From positions 372,001 through 436,000 of the forward strand of contig NZ_FMCV01000001.1 in assembly GCF_900091565.1 (NCBI RefSeq): a DNA stretch of 64,000 nt. Direction: 5' to 3'. The notes beneath the pieces are model-generated. The model was not told the DNA's origin, searched no databases, and saw nothing but the letters and a program-made list of their open reading frames with translations. A program made the translations under genes and the position numbers. This DNA is from Micromonospora marina. Its GTDB lineage: Bacteria; Actinomycetota; Actinomycetes; Mycobacteriales; Micromonosporaceae. Within the stretch, counting starts at the first letter, position 1. Each line of letters begins with the position of its first letter. Of this stretch, positions 56,594 to 64,000 are shown in pieces.

Positions 56594-58072
56594 TCACCAG
56601 GCCGGACGCTGGAGCATCCCGACGAACTCGGCAAGCAGCCGTTCCCGCAGCCGCGCCGGGGCGGAGTCCAGCAACGTGTTCACCACCGCCATCCGGTCCG
56701 GCACACCGGCGCCGCCGGCCAGGCCGAGCCCGTCCGCCAGCCCGGCCACCAGCTCGGGGGTGAGCGCCTCCGGCGTGAGGCTGCCGGCCAGCGCCAGCAG
56801 CTCCGGCGGCAGCACGACCGGCCCGGCGGCGCGGGCCGCCGCGACCGCCTCGGCCAGCGCCGGACCGAACTCGGCCACCCGGGGCGCCACCGCCGCGGTC
56901 ACCGTGAGGTGGACGCTGGCCGGCAGATCGGCGTACGTGAGCTGGGGCTGGGTGTGCCAGCCACGCGCGGTCAGCTCGTCGACCAGCACGAACAGGTCGA
57001 GCCCCGGGTCGTCGCTGGTGAAGCAGACCACAGTGGTGTCCGGTTCGGCCATCAGCCGCAGCCCGCCGGTGGCCCGTACCGCACCGGCCAGCCCGGCGAC
57101 CGCGTCCCGGGTCGCGGCGGCCAGCCGCAGGTAGCCGTCCTCGCCGAGGTGGCGAAGTGTGGCGTACGCGGCGGCGATCGGCCCACCGGACCGGGTCGAG
57201 GCGATCACCGGGTTGACCATCGTGTACCCGGGCCAGTCGGCGTACGCGAAGAACTGCGGGGCCCGCAGCGCCGGATCGCGGTGCAGCAGCACCGAGACGC
57301 CCTTCGGGGCGTACGCGTACTTGTGCAGGTCCACCGAGATCGAGGTGACGCCCGGCACGGCGAAGTCGAACGGCGGCACCGGCGCGCCGAGCCGGCGCAG
57401 CCAGGGCAGCGCCCAGCCGCCGAAGCAGGCGTCCACGTGGCAGCGCACGCCCGCGGCCTGCGCGACGGCGGCGATCCCGGTCACCGGGTCGACCACCCCG
57501 TGGGCGTACGACGGGGCGGACGCCACCACCAGCACCGTCTCCGGGCGGATCGCGGCGGCCACCGCTGCCACGTCCGGCCGCAGCGTCACCGGGTCGACCG
57601 GCACGGTGTCCAACGTGACCCGCAGGTAGTGCGCCGCCTTGGCGAACGCGGCGTGGGCGCTGGCCGGCGCCACGATCCGCGGCTCGGTCAGGTCGGGGCG
57701 GGCGTCCCGCGCCGCCTTGACGGCGAGCAGCAGCGACTCGGTGCCGCCGCTGGTGACGCTGCCGACCACGTCCGGCGCACTGGTGCCCGGGCCGCCGCCG
57801 AGCAGGCGGGCGGCGGCGCCGACGAGCGCGTTCTCCATCGCCAGCAGCGACGGGAACGCGGTCGGGTCGAGGCCGTTGACGTGCGCGCTCTCCGCGTAGG
57901 CGGCCTGCGCCAGCTCGTCCAGTCCGGCCACGCCGGGGTCGTAGACGTACGCGAACAGCCGCCCGCCGTGCGTCGGACGGTCGGTGGCCCGCAGCGCGCG
58001 GATTTCGTCCAGCACGTCTGACGCGGGCGTCCCGCGCGCGGGCAGCGCGCCCACGTCTGCCGTGTCGGTCAT
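56594..58072 (-). CDS. PLP-dependent decarboxylase/lyase (group II, SPL-like)
   Basis: The 492-residue fold-type I PLP protein has the cofactor Lys in SVDLHKYAYAPKGVSVLLHR, the stacking residue region SVTSGGTESLLLAVKAARDA, and CHVDACFGGWALPWLRRLG with the Asp. It is closest in pattern to sphingosine-1-phosphate lyase/tyrosine decarboxylase-type enzymes. The substrate is unknown. It lies 31 bases after the transporter gene and may act with it. Confidence 0.88.
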   Translation of the reverse strand: MTDTADVGALPARGTPASDVLDEIRALRATDRPTHGGRLFAYVYDPGVAGLDELAQAAYAESAHVNGLDPTAFPSLLAMENALVGAAARLLGGGPGTSAPDVVGSVTSGGTESLLLAVKAARDARPDLTEPRIVAPASAHAAFAKAAHYLRVTLDTVPVDPVTLRPDVAAVAAAIRPETVLVVASAPSYAHGVVDPVTGIAAVAQAAGVRCHVDACFGGWALPWLRRLGAPVPPFDFAVPGVTSISVDLHKYAYAPKGVSVLLHRDPALRAPQFFAYADWPGYTMVNPVIASTRSGGPIAAAYATLRHLGEDGYLRLAAATRDAVAGLAGAVRATGGLRLMAEPDTTVVCFTSDDPGLDLFVLVDELTARGWHTQPQLTYADLPASVHLTVTAAVAPRVAEFGPALAEAVAAARAAGPVVLPPELLALAGSLTPEALTPELVAGLADGLGLAGGAGVPDRMAVVNTLLDSAPARLRERLLAEFVGMLQRPAW

Positions 58073-58103
58073 CGGGTGGTTCCTCTCGTGGACGGGCCGG
58101 TGT

Positions 58104-59498
58104 TCACGCCCGCGCGGCCGGAGCGGCGCGGTCGGCCCCGAGGGCGGCGGCGCCGGGCGCGGTGTCCCCGGGCGCGTCGGCCAGCTGGGCCGGGGTCAGG
58201 GTGTAGCCGCGCAGCAGCACCAGTGGGATCGCCACCAGCAGGGCGGGCAGCACGGTGAAGCCGAGCAGCACGCCGAGCCGAGCCGTGTCCGACTGGACGG
58301 CGGCGGTACCGGTGGACGACGAGACGTAGCCGGAGAGCTGGAGCACCAGCCCGTAGATGCCCGGCCCCAGCGCCAGCCCGAACGTCTCCCCGGCGGTCCA
58401 CAGCCCGGTGAACACCCCGGCCTGCCGCCGCCCGGTGCGCGCGGTGTCGTAGGCGATGCAGTCCGGCAGCATGGCCAGCGCGAAGACCTGCTGGCCCGCG
58501 TACCCGACGCCGATCACCGCGACCACCGCGTAGGCCGCGGCGGCGGGCAGCGCGGGCGCGGCGACCAGGGCCAGCGCGCCCGCCGCGAAGATCAGCGAAG
58601 CGGCGACGAGCGACGCCCGCTTGCCCAGCCGGGCACCGGCCCGGGACCAGAGGGGCATGACCAGCAGCGCGGGCGCGACGAAGCAGGCGAACAGCAGCGT
58701 CGGGCCGCTGTCCGGCTCGCGCAGCACCTGGTCGGCGAAGTACTTCACCCCGGCCAGCACGGTGGCCACCCCGGCGGACTGGATCACGAAGCAGATCAGC
58801 AGCACCCGGAACGGCCGGTTGCCGGTGGCGACCGCGAGCTGCGCGCGCAGGCTCGGCTCGCTCTCCCCCACCGTCCCGGTCGGCGCGGACCTGGTGCCGA
58901 GGAACACGCCGACGGTGCCGGCGACGATCAGCGCGGCGACGAACAGGCCCATCCACCGGTGGCCGGGGACGCCGTCGCCGCCCACGGTCACCACCGCCGG
59001 GGCCACCGCGCCGGAGACCAGGATGGCCAGGGCCAGCACCGCGATCCGCCAGGTCATCAACCGGGTACGCTCTGCCGGATCGGCGGTCAGCTCGGCCGGC
59101 ATGGCCACGTAGGGCACCTGGAAGAACGCGAACGCGGTGGCTGTCGCCAGGAACGCCAGCGCCACGTACGCGGCGGCGGCCGGACCGTCGGCGAACGGCG
59201 CGGCGAAGATCGAGGCGAACAGTACGGCGAGCGCCAGCCCGCCGCCGAGCAGGTACGGCCGGCGCGCGCCCCAGCGGGAGCGGGTCCGGTCGGAGATCCG
59301 CCCGGCGACCGGGTTGACGAGCACGTCCCACGCCTTCGGCAGCAGCACCAGCAGTGCGGCCAGGCCGGCGGCGACGCCGAGCGTGTCGGTGAGGTACGGC
59401 AGCAGGAGCAGCCCGGGCACGGTGCCGAACGCGCCGGTCACCAGCGAACCCAGCGCGTATCCGAGATGCACCCGGCGGGGCAGGCCCGAAGCTGTCAT
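58104..59498 (-). CDS. GPH/MFS_2-type sugar-cation symporter-like transporter
   Basis: The 464-residue membrane protein has twelve predicted helices and the GPH-type features LLPKAWDVLVNPVAGRISDR and DRTRSRWGARRPYLLGGGLA. Substrates in the family are often glycosides or drugs. It lies 32 bases after the MGMT-like gene and 31 before the decarboxylase, suggesting one transcript. Confidence 0.88.
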   Translation of the reverse strand: MTASGLPRRVHLGYALGSLVTGAFGTVPGLLLLPYLTDTLGVAAGLAALLVLLPKAWDVLVNPVAGRISDRTRSRWGARRPYLLGGGLALAVLFASIFAAPFADGPAAAAYVALAFLATATAFAFFQVPYVAMPAELTADPAERTRLMTWRIAVLALAILVSGAVAPAVVTVGGDGVPGHRWMGLFVAALIVAGTVGVFLGTRSAPTGTVGESEPSLRAQLAVATGNRPFRVLLICFVIQSAGVATVLAGVKYFADQVLREPDSGPTLLFACFVAPALLVMPLWSRAGARLGKRASLVAASLIFAAGALALVAAPALPAAAAYAVVAVIGVGYAGQQVFALAMLPDCIAYDTARTGRRQAGVFTGLWTAGETFGLALGPGIYGLVLQLSGYVSSSTGTAAVQSDTARLGVLLGFTVLPALLVAIPLVLLRGYTLTPAQLADAPGDTAPGAAALGADRAAPAARA

Positions 59499-59530
59499 GG
59501 AGCCGAATGCTACTCACGTTATGGCCGGCG

Positions 59531-59845
59531 TCACATCCCCTCGTCCGGTGACCAGGACGCCGCCGCCAGGTCCACCCGGTCGCCGCGCAGCGGGCACCCC
59601 TCGGCGAGCAGCCGTTCCCGGGCCTTGCGCTCGTGCCCCGGCGGGAGCCGGCCGGCCGCGTTCACCACCCGGTGCCACGGCACCCCACCACCGTGCCGGG
59701 CCATGATCGAACCGACCAGCCGCGGCGACGCCCGCCCCGAGCGCTCGGCCAGCGCGTCGGCCACCGCCCCGTACGACATCGCCCGCCCCGGCGGAATCCG
59801 CTCGACCAGCGCCAGCACCGCCTCGACGTACTCGTCAGGTGTCAC
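59531..59845 (-). CDS. Alkyltransferase-like DNA-binding protein (Atl/MGMT domain)
   Basis: The 104-residue protein is the C-terminal DNA-binding domain of O6-alkylguanine transferases: RIPPGRAMSYGAVADALAER, then GGGVPWHRVVNAAGRLPPGH. The catalytic PCHR is replaced by PWHR, as in alkyltransferase-like proteins, which flag damage for nucleotide excision repair. The GTG at 59845 gives the standard start MTPDEYVEAVLALVERIPPG. Confidence 0.9.
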   Translation of the reverse strand: MTPDEYVEAVLALVERIPPGRAMSYGAVADALAERSGRASPRLVGSIMARHGGGVPWHRVVNAAGRLPPGHERKARERLLAEGCPLRGDRVDLAAASWSPDEGM

Positions 59846-59906
59846 GAGCTGCCACGATATGGGAACGCGCCGAGGCGTGGCAGACCGCAGCGCGCAGAAT
59901 GGTCGG

Positions 59907-61016
59907 GTGCGCGAAGCAGTCACCTCGGCCCGGCGGGTCGTGGTCAAAATCGGTTCGTCCTCGCTGACCACCGCGACGGGCGGCCTCGACGACGCCCGGG
60001 TCGACGCGCTCGTCGACACGCTCGGCGGGCTCGCCGCCGACGGACGTGAGGTGGTGCTGGTCTCCTCCGGCGCGATCGCCGCCGGACTCGCCCCACTGCG
60101 GCTGACCCGGCGCCCGCGCGACCTGGCCACCCAGCAGGCCGCCGCCAGCGTCGGCCAGGGCCTGCTGATCGGCCGGTACGCCGCGGCGTTCGCCCGGCAC
60201 AGCCGCACCGTCGGGCAGGTCCTGCTCACCGTGGACGACGTGACCCGGCGGGCGCACTACCGCAACGCGTACCGGACGTTGCGCAAGCTGCTGGACCTGC
60301 GCGCGGTGCCGATCGTCAACGAGAACGACACGGTGGCCACCGACGAGATCCGGTTCGGCGACAACGACCGCCTCGCCGCCCTCGTCGCCGCGCTCGTCGA
60401 CGCCGACCTGCTGGTGCTGCTCTCCGACGTCGACGCGCTCTGGACCGGCGACCCGGCCCGGCCGGGCAGCACCCGGATCACCGAGGTGCACGGCGAGAGC
60501 GACCTGGCGGGCGTGGACATCGGCGGGGCCGGGCGCGCCGGAGTGGGCACCGGCGGCATGGTGACGAAGGTCGAGGCGGCCCGGATCGCCACCGGCTTCG
60601 GCATCCCGGTGGTGCTCACCGCCGCGCCGCTGGCCGGGCCGGCGCTGGCCGGTGAGCCGGTCGGCACGTACTTCCACCCGAGCAGCCGCCGCCCCGCAGC
60701 CCGGCTGTTCTGGCTGGCCCACGCCACCGCCCCCCGCGGCCGGCTGCACCTCGATCCGGGCGCGGTGCAGGCGGTGGTCGGCCGGCGCAAGTCGCTGCTG
60801 CCCGCCGGCATCACCGCCGTCGACGGCGCGTTCACCGCCGGCGACCCGGTGGACCTGGTCGACACCGCCGGCGCGCCGGTGGCCCGGGGCCTGGTCAACT
60901 ACGACGCGGTGGAGCTGCCCGGCCTGCTCGGCCGTTCCACCTCCGAACTCGCCGCGGCGCTCGGCCCGGCGTACGAACGCGAGGTCGTCCACCGCGACGA
61001 CCTGGTCCTGCTGTAA
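59907..61016 (+). CDS. proB: Glutamate 5-kinase
   Basis: The 369-residue enzyme phosphorylates glutamate, the first step of proline synthesis. The kinase domain has [44 protein letters not shown] and [17 protein letters not shown]; a PUA domain follows (about 280-369). The GTG at 59907 is supported by homology. Its TAA stop is the first three bases of a perfect 52-bp palindrome. Confidence 0.95.
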   Translation: MREAVTSARRVVVKIGSSSLTTATGGLDDARVDALVDTLGGLAADGREVVLVSSGAIAAGLAPLRLTRRPRDLATQQAAASVGQGLLIGRYAAAFARHSRTVGQVLLTVDDVTRRAHYRNAYRTLRKLLDLRAVPIVNENDTVATDEIRFGDNDRLAALVAALVDADLLVLLSDVDALWTGDPARPGSTRITEVHGESDLAGVDIGGAGRAGVGTGGMVTKVEAARIATGFGIPVVLTAAPLAGPALAGEPVGTYFHPSSRRPAARLFWLAHATAPRGRLHLDPGAVQAVVGRRKSLLPAGITAVDGAFTAGDPVDLVDTAGAPVARGLVNYDAVELPGLLGRSTSELAAALGPAYEREVVHRDDLVLL

Positions 61017-61065
61017 GGAAGGGCCCCTTATTAACAGACGTCTGTTAATAAGGGGCCCTTCCTTA
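61014..61065. repeat. Perfect 52-bp palindrome between proB and proA
   Basis: All 26 bases on each side pair with no spacer around position 61039/61040. The arms run from TAAGGAAGGGGCCCC-type GC-rich ends to an A/T-rich centre (TTATTAACAGACGTCTGTTA). It contains the proB stop codon. Palindromes of this type are familiar from Micromonospora DNA, where they recur between genes; that is recalled, not checked here. Confidence 0.85.
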
Positions 61066-61092
61066 AGAAAACACCTCCGAAGGAGAAGCACG

Positions 61093-62334
61093 ATGAGCGT
61101 CGTCGAGCAGGCCCGGCGAGCCCGGGACGCGGCGGAAGCCCTGGCCACGGCCACCCGTACCGTCAAGGACGCCGCGCTGCACGCGATGGCCGACGCGCTC
61201 GTGGCGCGTACCGCAGAGGTTCTGGCGGCGAACGCGGCGGACCTGGCGGCCGGGCGCGAGGCCGGGCTGTCCGCGGCCGTGCTGGACCGGCTCGCGCTCG
61301 ACGAGGGCCGGGTGGCGGCCATCGCCGACGCACTGCGCCAGATGGCCGCACTGCCCGACCCGGTGGGTGAGGTGGTACGCGGCTCGACGCTGCCCAACGG
61401 CTTGGAGCTGCGCCAGGTGCGGGTGCCGTTCGGGGTGGTCGGCATCGTCTACGAGGGCCGGCCCAACGTGACTGTCGACGCCGCCGGGATCTGCCTGAAG
61501 TCCGGCAACGCGGCGCTGCTGCGCGGCTCCTCGTCGGCCGCGCACTCCAACGCGGCGCTGGTCGCGGTGCTGCGCGACGCGGTCTCCGGTGCCGGGCTGC
61601 CGGCGGACGCGGTGCAGTTGCTCGACTCCACCACCCGCGACTCGGTGAAGGAGCTGATGCGCGCCCGCGGCCTGGTCGACGTGCTGATCCCGCGCGGCGG
61701 CGCGTCGCTGATCCGCGCCGTCGTGGAGGAGTCGACGGTGCCTGTCATCGAGACCGGTGTAGGCAACTGCCACGTGTACGTGGACGCCGCCGCCGACCTC
61801 GGCAAGGCCCTGGCGATCACGCTGAACGCCAAGACCCAACGCCTGTCCACCTGCAACACCGCGGAGTCGCTGCTGGTGCACCGCGACGTCGCGGACGCGT
61901 TCCTGCCGGCCGTGCTGGCCGCGTTCGCCGAGGCCGGGGTGACTGTGCACGGCACGCCCGCTGTCGCCGCCCACTCCGACGCCGTGGTCCCGGCCACCGA
62001 GGAGGACTTCGGCGCCGAGTACCTCTCCGCCGACATCTCGGTGGCGGTGGTCGACTCGCTGGACGCGGCGGTCGCGCACATCCGCCGGTACGGCACCGGC
62101 CACACCGAGGCGATCGTCACCGATTCGCAGCGGGCGGCCCGGGAGTTCGTGGCCCGGGTGGACTCCGCCGCGGTCATGGTCAACGCGTCCACCCGTTTCA
62201 CCGACGGCGGCGAGTTCGGGTTCGGCGCGGAGATCGGCATCTCGACGCAGAAGCTGCACGCGCGCGGCCCGATGGGCCTGCCGGAGCTGACCAGCACGAA
62301 GTACGTGGTCACCGGGGACGGCCACGTACGCTGA
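61093..62334 (+). CDS. proA: Gamma-glutamyl phosphate reductase
   Basis: The 413-residue enzyme reduces the product of ProB to glutamate semialdehyde. [20 protein letters not shown], the catalytic cysteine region [20 protein letters not shown] and [20 protein letters not shown] are diagnostic. The ATG at 61093 follows AAGGAG by seven bases. It lies 76 bases after proB, across the palindrome. Confidence 0.97.
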   Translation: MSVVEQARRARDAAEALATATRTVKDAALHAMADALVARTAEVLAANAADLAAGREAGLSAAVLDRLALDEGRVAAIADALRQMAALPDPVGEVVRGSTLPNGLELRQVRVPFGVVGIVYEGRPNVTVDAAGICLKSGNAALLRGSSSAAHSNAALVAVLRDAVSGAGLPADAVQLLDSTTRDSVKELMRARGLVDVLIPRGGASLIRAVVEESTVPVIETGVGNCHVYVDAAADLGKALAITLNAKTQRLSTCNTAESLLVHRDVADAFLPAVLAAFAEAGVTVHGTPAVAAHSDAVVPATEEDFGAEYLSADISVAVVDSLDAAVAHIRRYGTGHTEAIVTDSQRAAREFVARVDSAAVMVNASTRFTDGGEFGFGAEIGISTQKLHARGPMGLPELTSTKYVVTGDGHVR

Positions 62335-62365
62335 CCGGCTCCGGCTCGTGGCGTGCTTGCGGTAG

Positions 62366-62414
62366 CGCCACCTCGCCGTACTGGTGGGGCCGCCGCCAGA
62401 TCGGCGAGGTGGCG
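62366..62414. terminator. Terminator-like hairpin after proA
   Basis: CGCCACCTCGCCG (62366-62378) pairs with 62402-62414. A third, imperfect copy of the arm lies near 62434-62450. It separates the convergent proA and prenyltransferase-repeat genes. Confidence 0.55.
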
Positions 62415-62476
62415 GCACCCCGGCGCCCCTGATGCCGCCACTTCGCCGAACCGGTGTTGATCATCGGCGGGTTGGG

Positions 62477-64000
62477 CTACGCGAGCTGGAGTGGACCACC
62501 GTCCGCCGGTTCGGCGGGGTCGACCGGCGGGGTTGTGCCGGGCTGCAGCGAGGAGGCGATCGTCGGGGCCATGGGCGCCGGCGGCGGCGTGGCGAGCGGA
62601 GGCGTCCCGGGAGACACCGGGGCCGCACGCGGCGTCGCAACCACCGGAGGTAGACCGGGCATAACCGGGCCGGGTGGCAGGTCCGGCACCGAACGCGCAG
62701 CAATCCCGGTGCCCTCTTCGGGGAGCAGGCCGGGCGTGACGATCCAGTCAGACCACGGGCCCGGCCCACCGTCCGGACCGGCCGACAGCGCGGGCGCTGC
62801 CACCGGTCCGGTCGACGGGCCGGGGCCGGGACCGGAGGGCAGGTCAGGGCCGAAGCCCGCCGACGATTCGGGCCCGCGGCCGGACGAAAGCTCAGGGCCA
62901 CGGCGGACCGACGGGTCGGAACCGAAACCCGCCGATGCAGCAGATCCCCCGGCCGGGCCCGTCAGCGGGCGAGCCAGGGCAGGGCTGGCAAACGTGGGCA
63001 GCGGAAGGGCGGGCGCGGGGGCGGGCGCGGCCGAAGGCGCAGGGGCGGGGGCGGGCTCGGCCGACCCAGGCGCAGAGACGGGCGCGGGCAGCGCAGACAC
63101 GGACCTGGACGGCGGGGACACGGGCGCGGACGGCGGGGACACGGGCGCGGATGACGGAGGCGAGGAGACAGGCGGCGCAGGCGAGGCGGACGGCGGAGAG
63201 GCGGGGAGCCGGCGCGGGGCCGGTATGGCCGGCGGCGCGGGCAGCTCGGCGGTCTGCGGCACCACGAACGGCGCTCCGGACACCGGGGCCTCGGGTGTGT
63301 TCGGGCGGCACGCGCGGATCGCCCGCAGCGTGGTGTGCACGTCGAACTGGTGGCCGTCGTCGCTGTCCCAGCCGCCGTCGCTGCGCTGGGTCTCCGCGAG
63401 CCGCCTGCGCGCCGAGACCAGCAGCCACTGCTCCTCGCCCACGTCGGCCCGGCGCAGTGTGGCCGCCAGCCAGGCCACGTCGGCCGGGGACATCTGCGGG
63501 ACCCGGTCGGCCAGCACCGCCTGGATGCGCGCCGACTCGTAGTACATCTGCTGGCGGTGCAGCACCGCGGCGGCGAGCCAGCCGGCCGGCAGGAACGACG
63601 GCCAGCTTCCGTCCGGCGCGAGCTGCGCGGCCAGCGCCTGCGCCGCCGCCTGCACCACACCGGCGTACGCGCCGCCGACCCGGTGGTCCAGCGGCCCGGC
63701 GGCCCGGGCGTCCAGCCCGGCCACGGTGAGCCAGAATCCGGCGTTGGCGGTCTGGTAGAGCCGAGCCTCGGGGTCGCCCGGGGTGGCCCACTCGGGGGCG
63801 AGCCCGGCCAGTGAGGGGTCCTCGTCCCAGCCGCCGTCGGGTAGTTGCCGGGCGGCCAGCCAGTCCAGCGCGTGCCGGGCGGCCGGGCGGCCCAGCGCGC
63901 CGAGGTCGTCCAGCTCGGCCAGGCGGAAGCAGGTCGCGTCGATCGAGGCGACGTCACCGTCGAGGACGGCGGGCCAGCCACCGCCCGGCGCCTGTCCGGC
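62477..64000 (-). CDS. Prenyltransferase/squalene-cyclase-repeat protein, 3' part
   Basis: The frame is open to the right edge, so the start lies beyond it. The N-terminal part of the visible region has alpha/alpha repeats with DGGWDEDP, DGSWPSF and DGGWDSDDG, typical of prenyltransferase and squalene-hopene cyclase QW-type repeats. After about residue 240 the protein turns into a tail of about 270 Pro/Ala/Ser/Gly residues. The family function in actinobacteria is often unknown. Confidence 0.8.
   Translation of the reverse strand, partial: AGQAPGGGWPAVLDGDVASIDATCFRLAELDDLGALGRPAARHALDWLAARQLPDGGWDEDPSLAGLAPEWATPGDPEARLYQTANAGFWLTVAGLDARAAGPLDHRVGGAYAGVVQAAAQALAAQLAPDGSWPSFLPAGWLAAAVLHRQQMYYESARIQAVLADRVPQMSPADVAWLAATLRRADVGEEQWLLVSARRRLAETQRSDGGWDSDDGHQFDVHTTLRAIRACRPNTPEAPVSGAPFVVPQTAELPAPPAIPAPRRLPASPPSASPAPPVSSPPSSAPVSPPSAPVSPPSRSVSALPAPVSAPGSAEPAPAPAPSAAPAPAPALPLPTFASPALARPLTGPAGGSAASAGFGSDPSVRRGPELSSGRGPESSAGFGPDLPSGPGPGPSTGPVAAPALSAGPDGGPGPWSDWIVTPGLLPEEGTGIAARSVPDLPPGPVMPGLPPVVATPRAAPVSPGTPPLATPPPAPMAPTIASSLQPGTTPPVDPAEPADGGPLQLA

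Noticed and set aside
57984..59906. Long upstream extension of the proB frame
   Set aside because: The first 640 codons are antisense to the decarboxylase, transporter and Atl genes; homology of glutamate kinase begins at 59907.

Overview
The window is a very GC-rich chromosome segment of a mycothiol-type actinobacterium, most likely Micromonospora or a close relative in the Micromonosporaceae. The reasons are the gene order tRNA-Thr, tRNA-Met, rpmG, hadA, hadB, tRNA-Trp, secE, nusG, rplK, rplA, rplJ, rplL, rpoB, rpoC, rpsL, rpsG, fusA, tuf, rpsJ onward; frequent GTG and TTG starts; four-base start/stop overlaps; and a palindrome (AAGGAAGGGGCCCC-type arms) of a kind I associate with Micromonospora. 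No database search was possible.

Region 1 (1-28366, nearly all minus strand) is the transcription/translation superlocus. From right to left it holds the tRNA-Thr/tRNA-Met pair, rpmG, the MaoC-fold pair hadA-hadB, tRNA-Trp, secE-nusG, rplK-rplA, a decayed ABC transporter, the L10 leader with rplJ-rplL, rpoB-rpoC, two small membrane-protein genes, the str operon (rpsL-rpsG-fusA-tuf) and the S10-spc operon (rpsJ to rpsH, cut by the window edge). Several promoters of the -35/-10 type and strong hairpins can be read directly.

Region 2 (28367-40516) is accessory: a membrane GAF-GGDEF-EAL cyclic-di-GMP protein preceded by a 45-residue exported peptide, a GNAT acetyltransferase, tRNA-Tyr, yajQ, a small integrated element, an epoxide hydrolase, a broken MFS gene, an intact MFS gene and htpX. 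The 2.5-kb element is the most striking find. It lies between two copies of a 17-bp core taken from the 3' end of yajQ, carries a sigma factor/membrane protein operon with atypical base composition, and ends in the C-terminal part of a tyrosine recombinase. The element rebuilt the yajQ C-terminus with different codons, and the ancestral codons remain at the far junction.

Region 3 (40666-54316) is a scattered second-type complex I cluster: nuoB, nuoC, nuoH, nuoI, nuoJ, nuoK, nuoL, nuoM and nuoN on the minus strand, interrupted by a DUF2252 gene (frameshifted), an alcohol/glucose dehydrogenase-type MDR gene, a glutathionyl-hydroquinone-reductase-like gene, a SnoaL-like gene and a Uma2 gene. nuoA, nuoD, nuoE, nuoF and nuoG are absent from the window, so it cannot by itself specify a full NADH dehydrogenase.

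Region 4 (54317-64000) holds a SigE-family sigma factor overlapping a membrane-anchored beta-rich protein gene, flanked by two orphan tails of related proteins; then a PLP decarboxylase, a GPH-type transporter and an alkyltransferase-like protein on the minus strand; proB-proA on the plus strand separated by a perfect 52-bp palindrome; and the 3' part of a prenyltransferase/cyclase-repeat protein with a long proline-rich tail.
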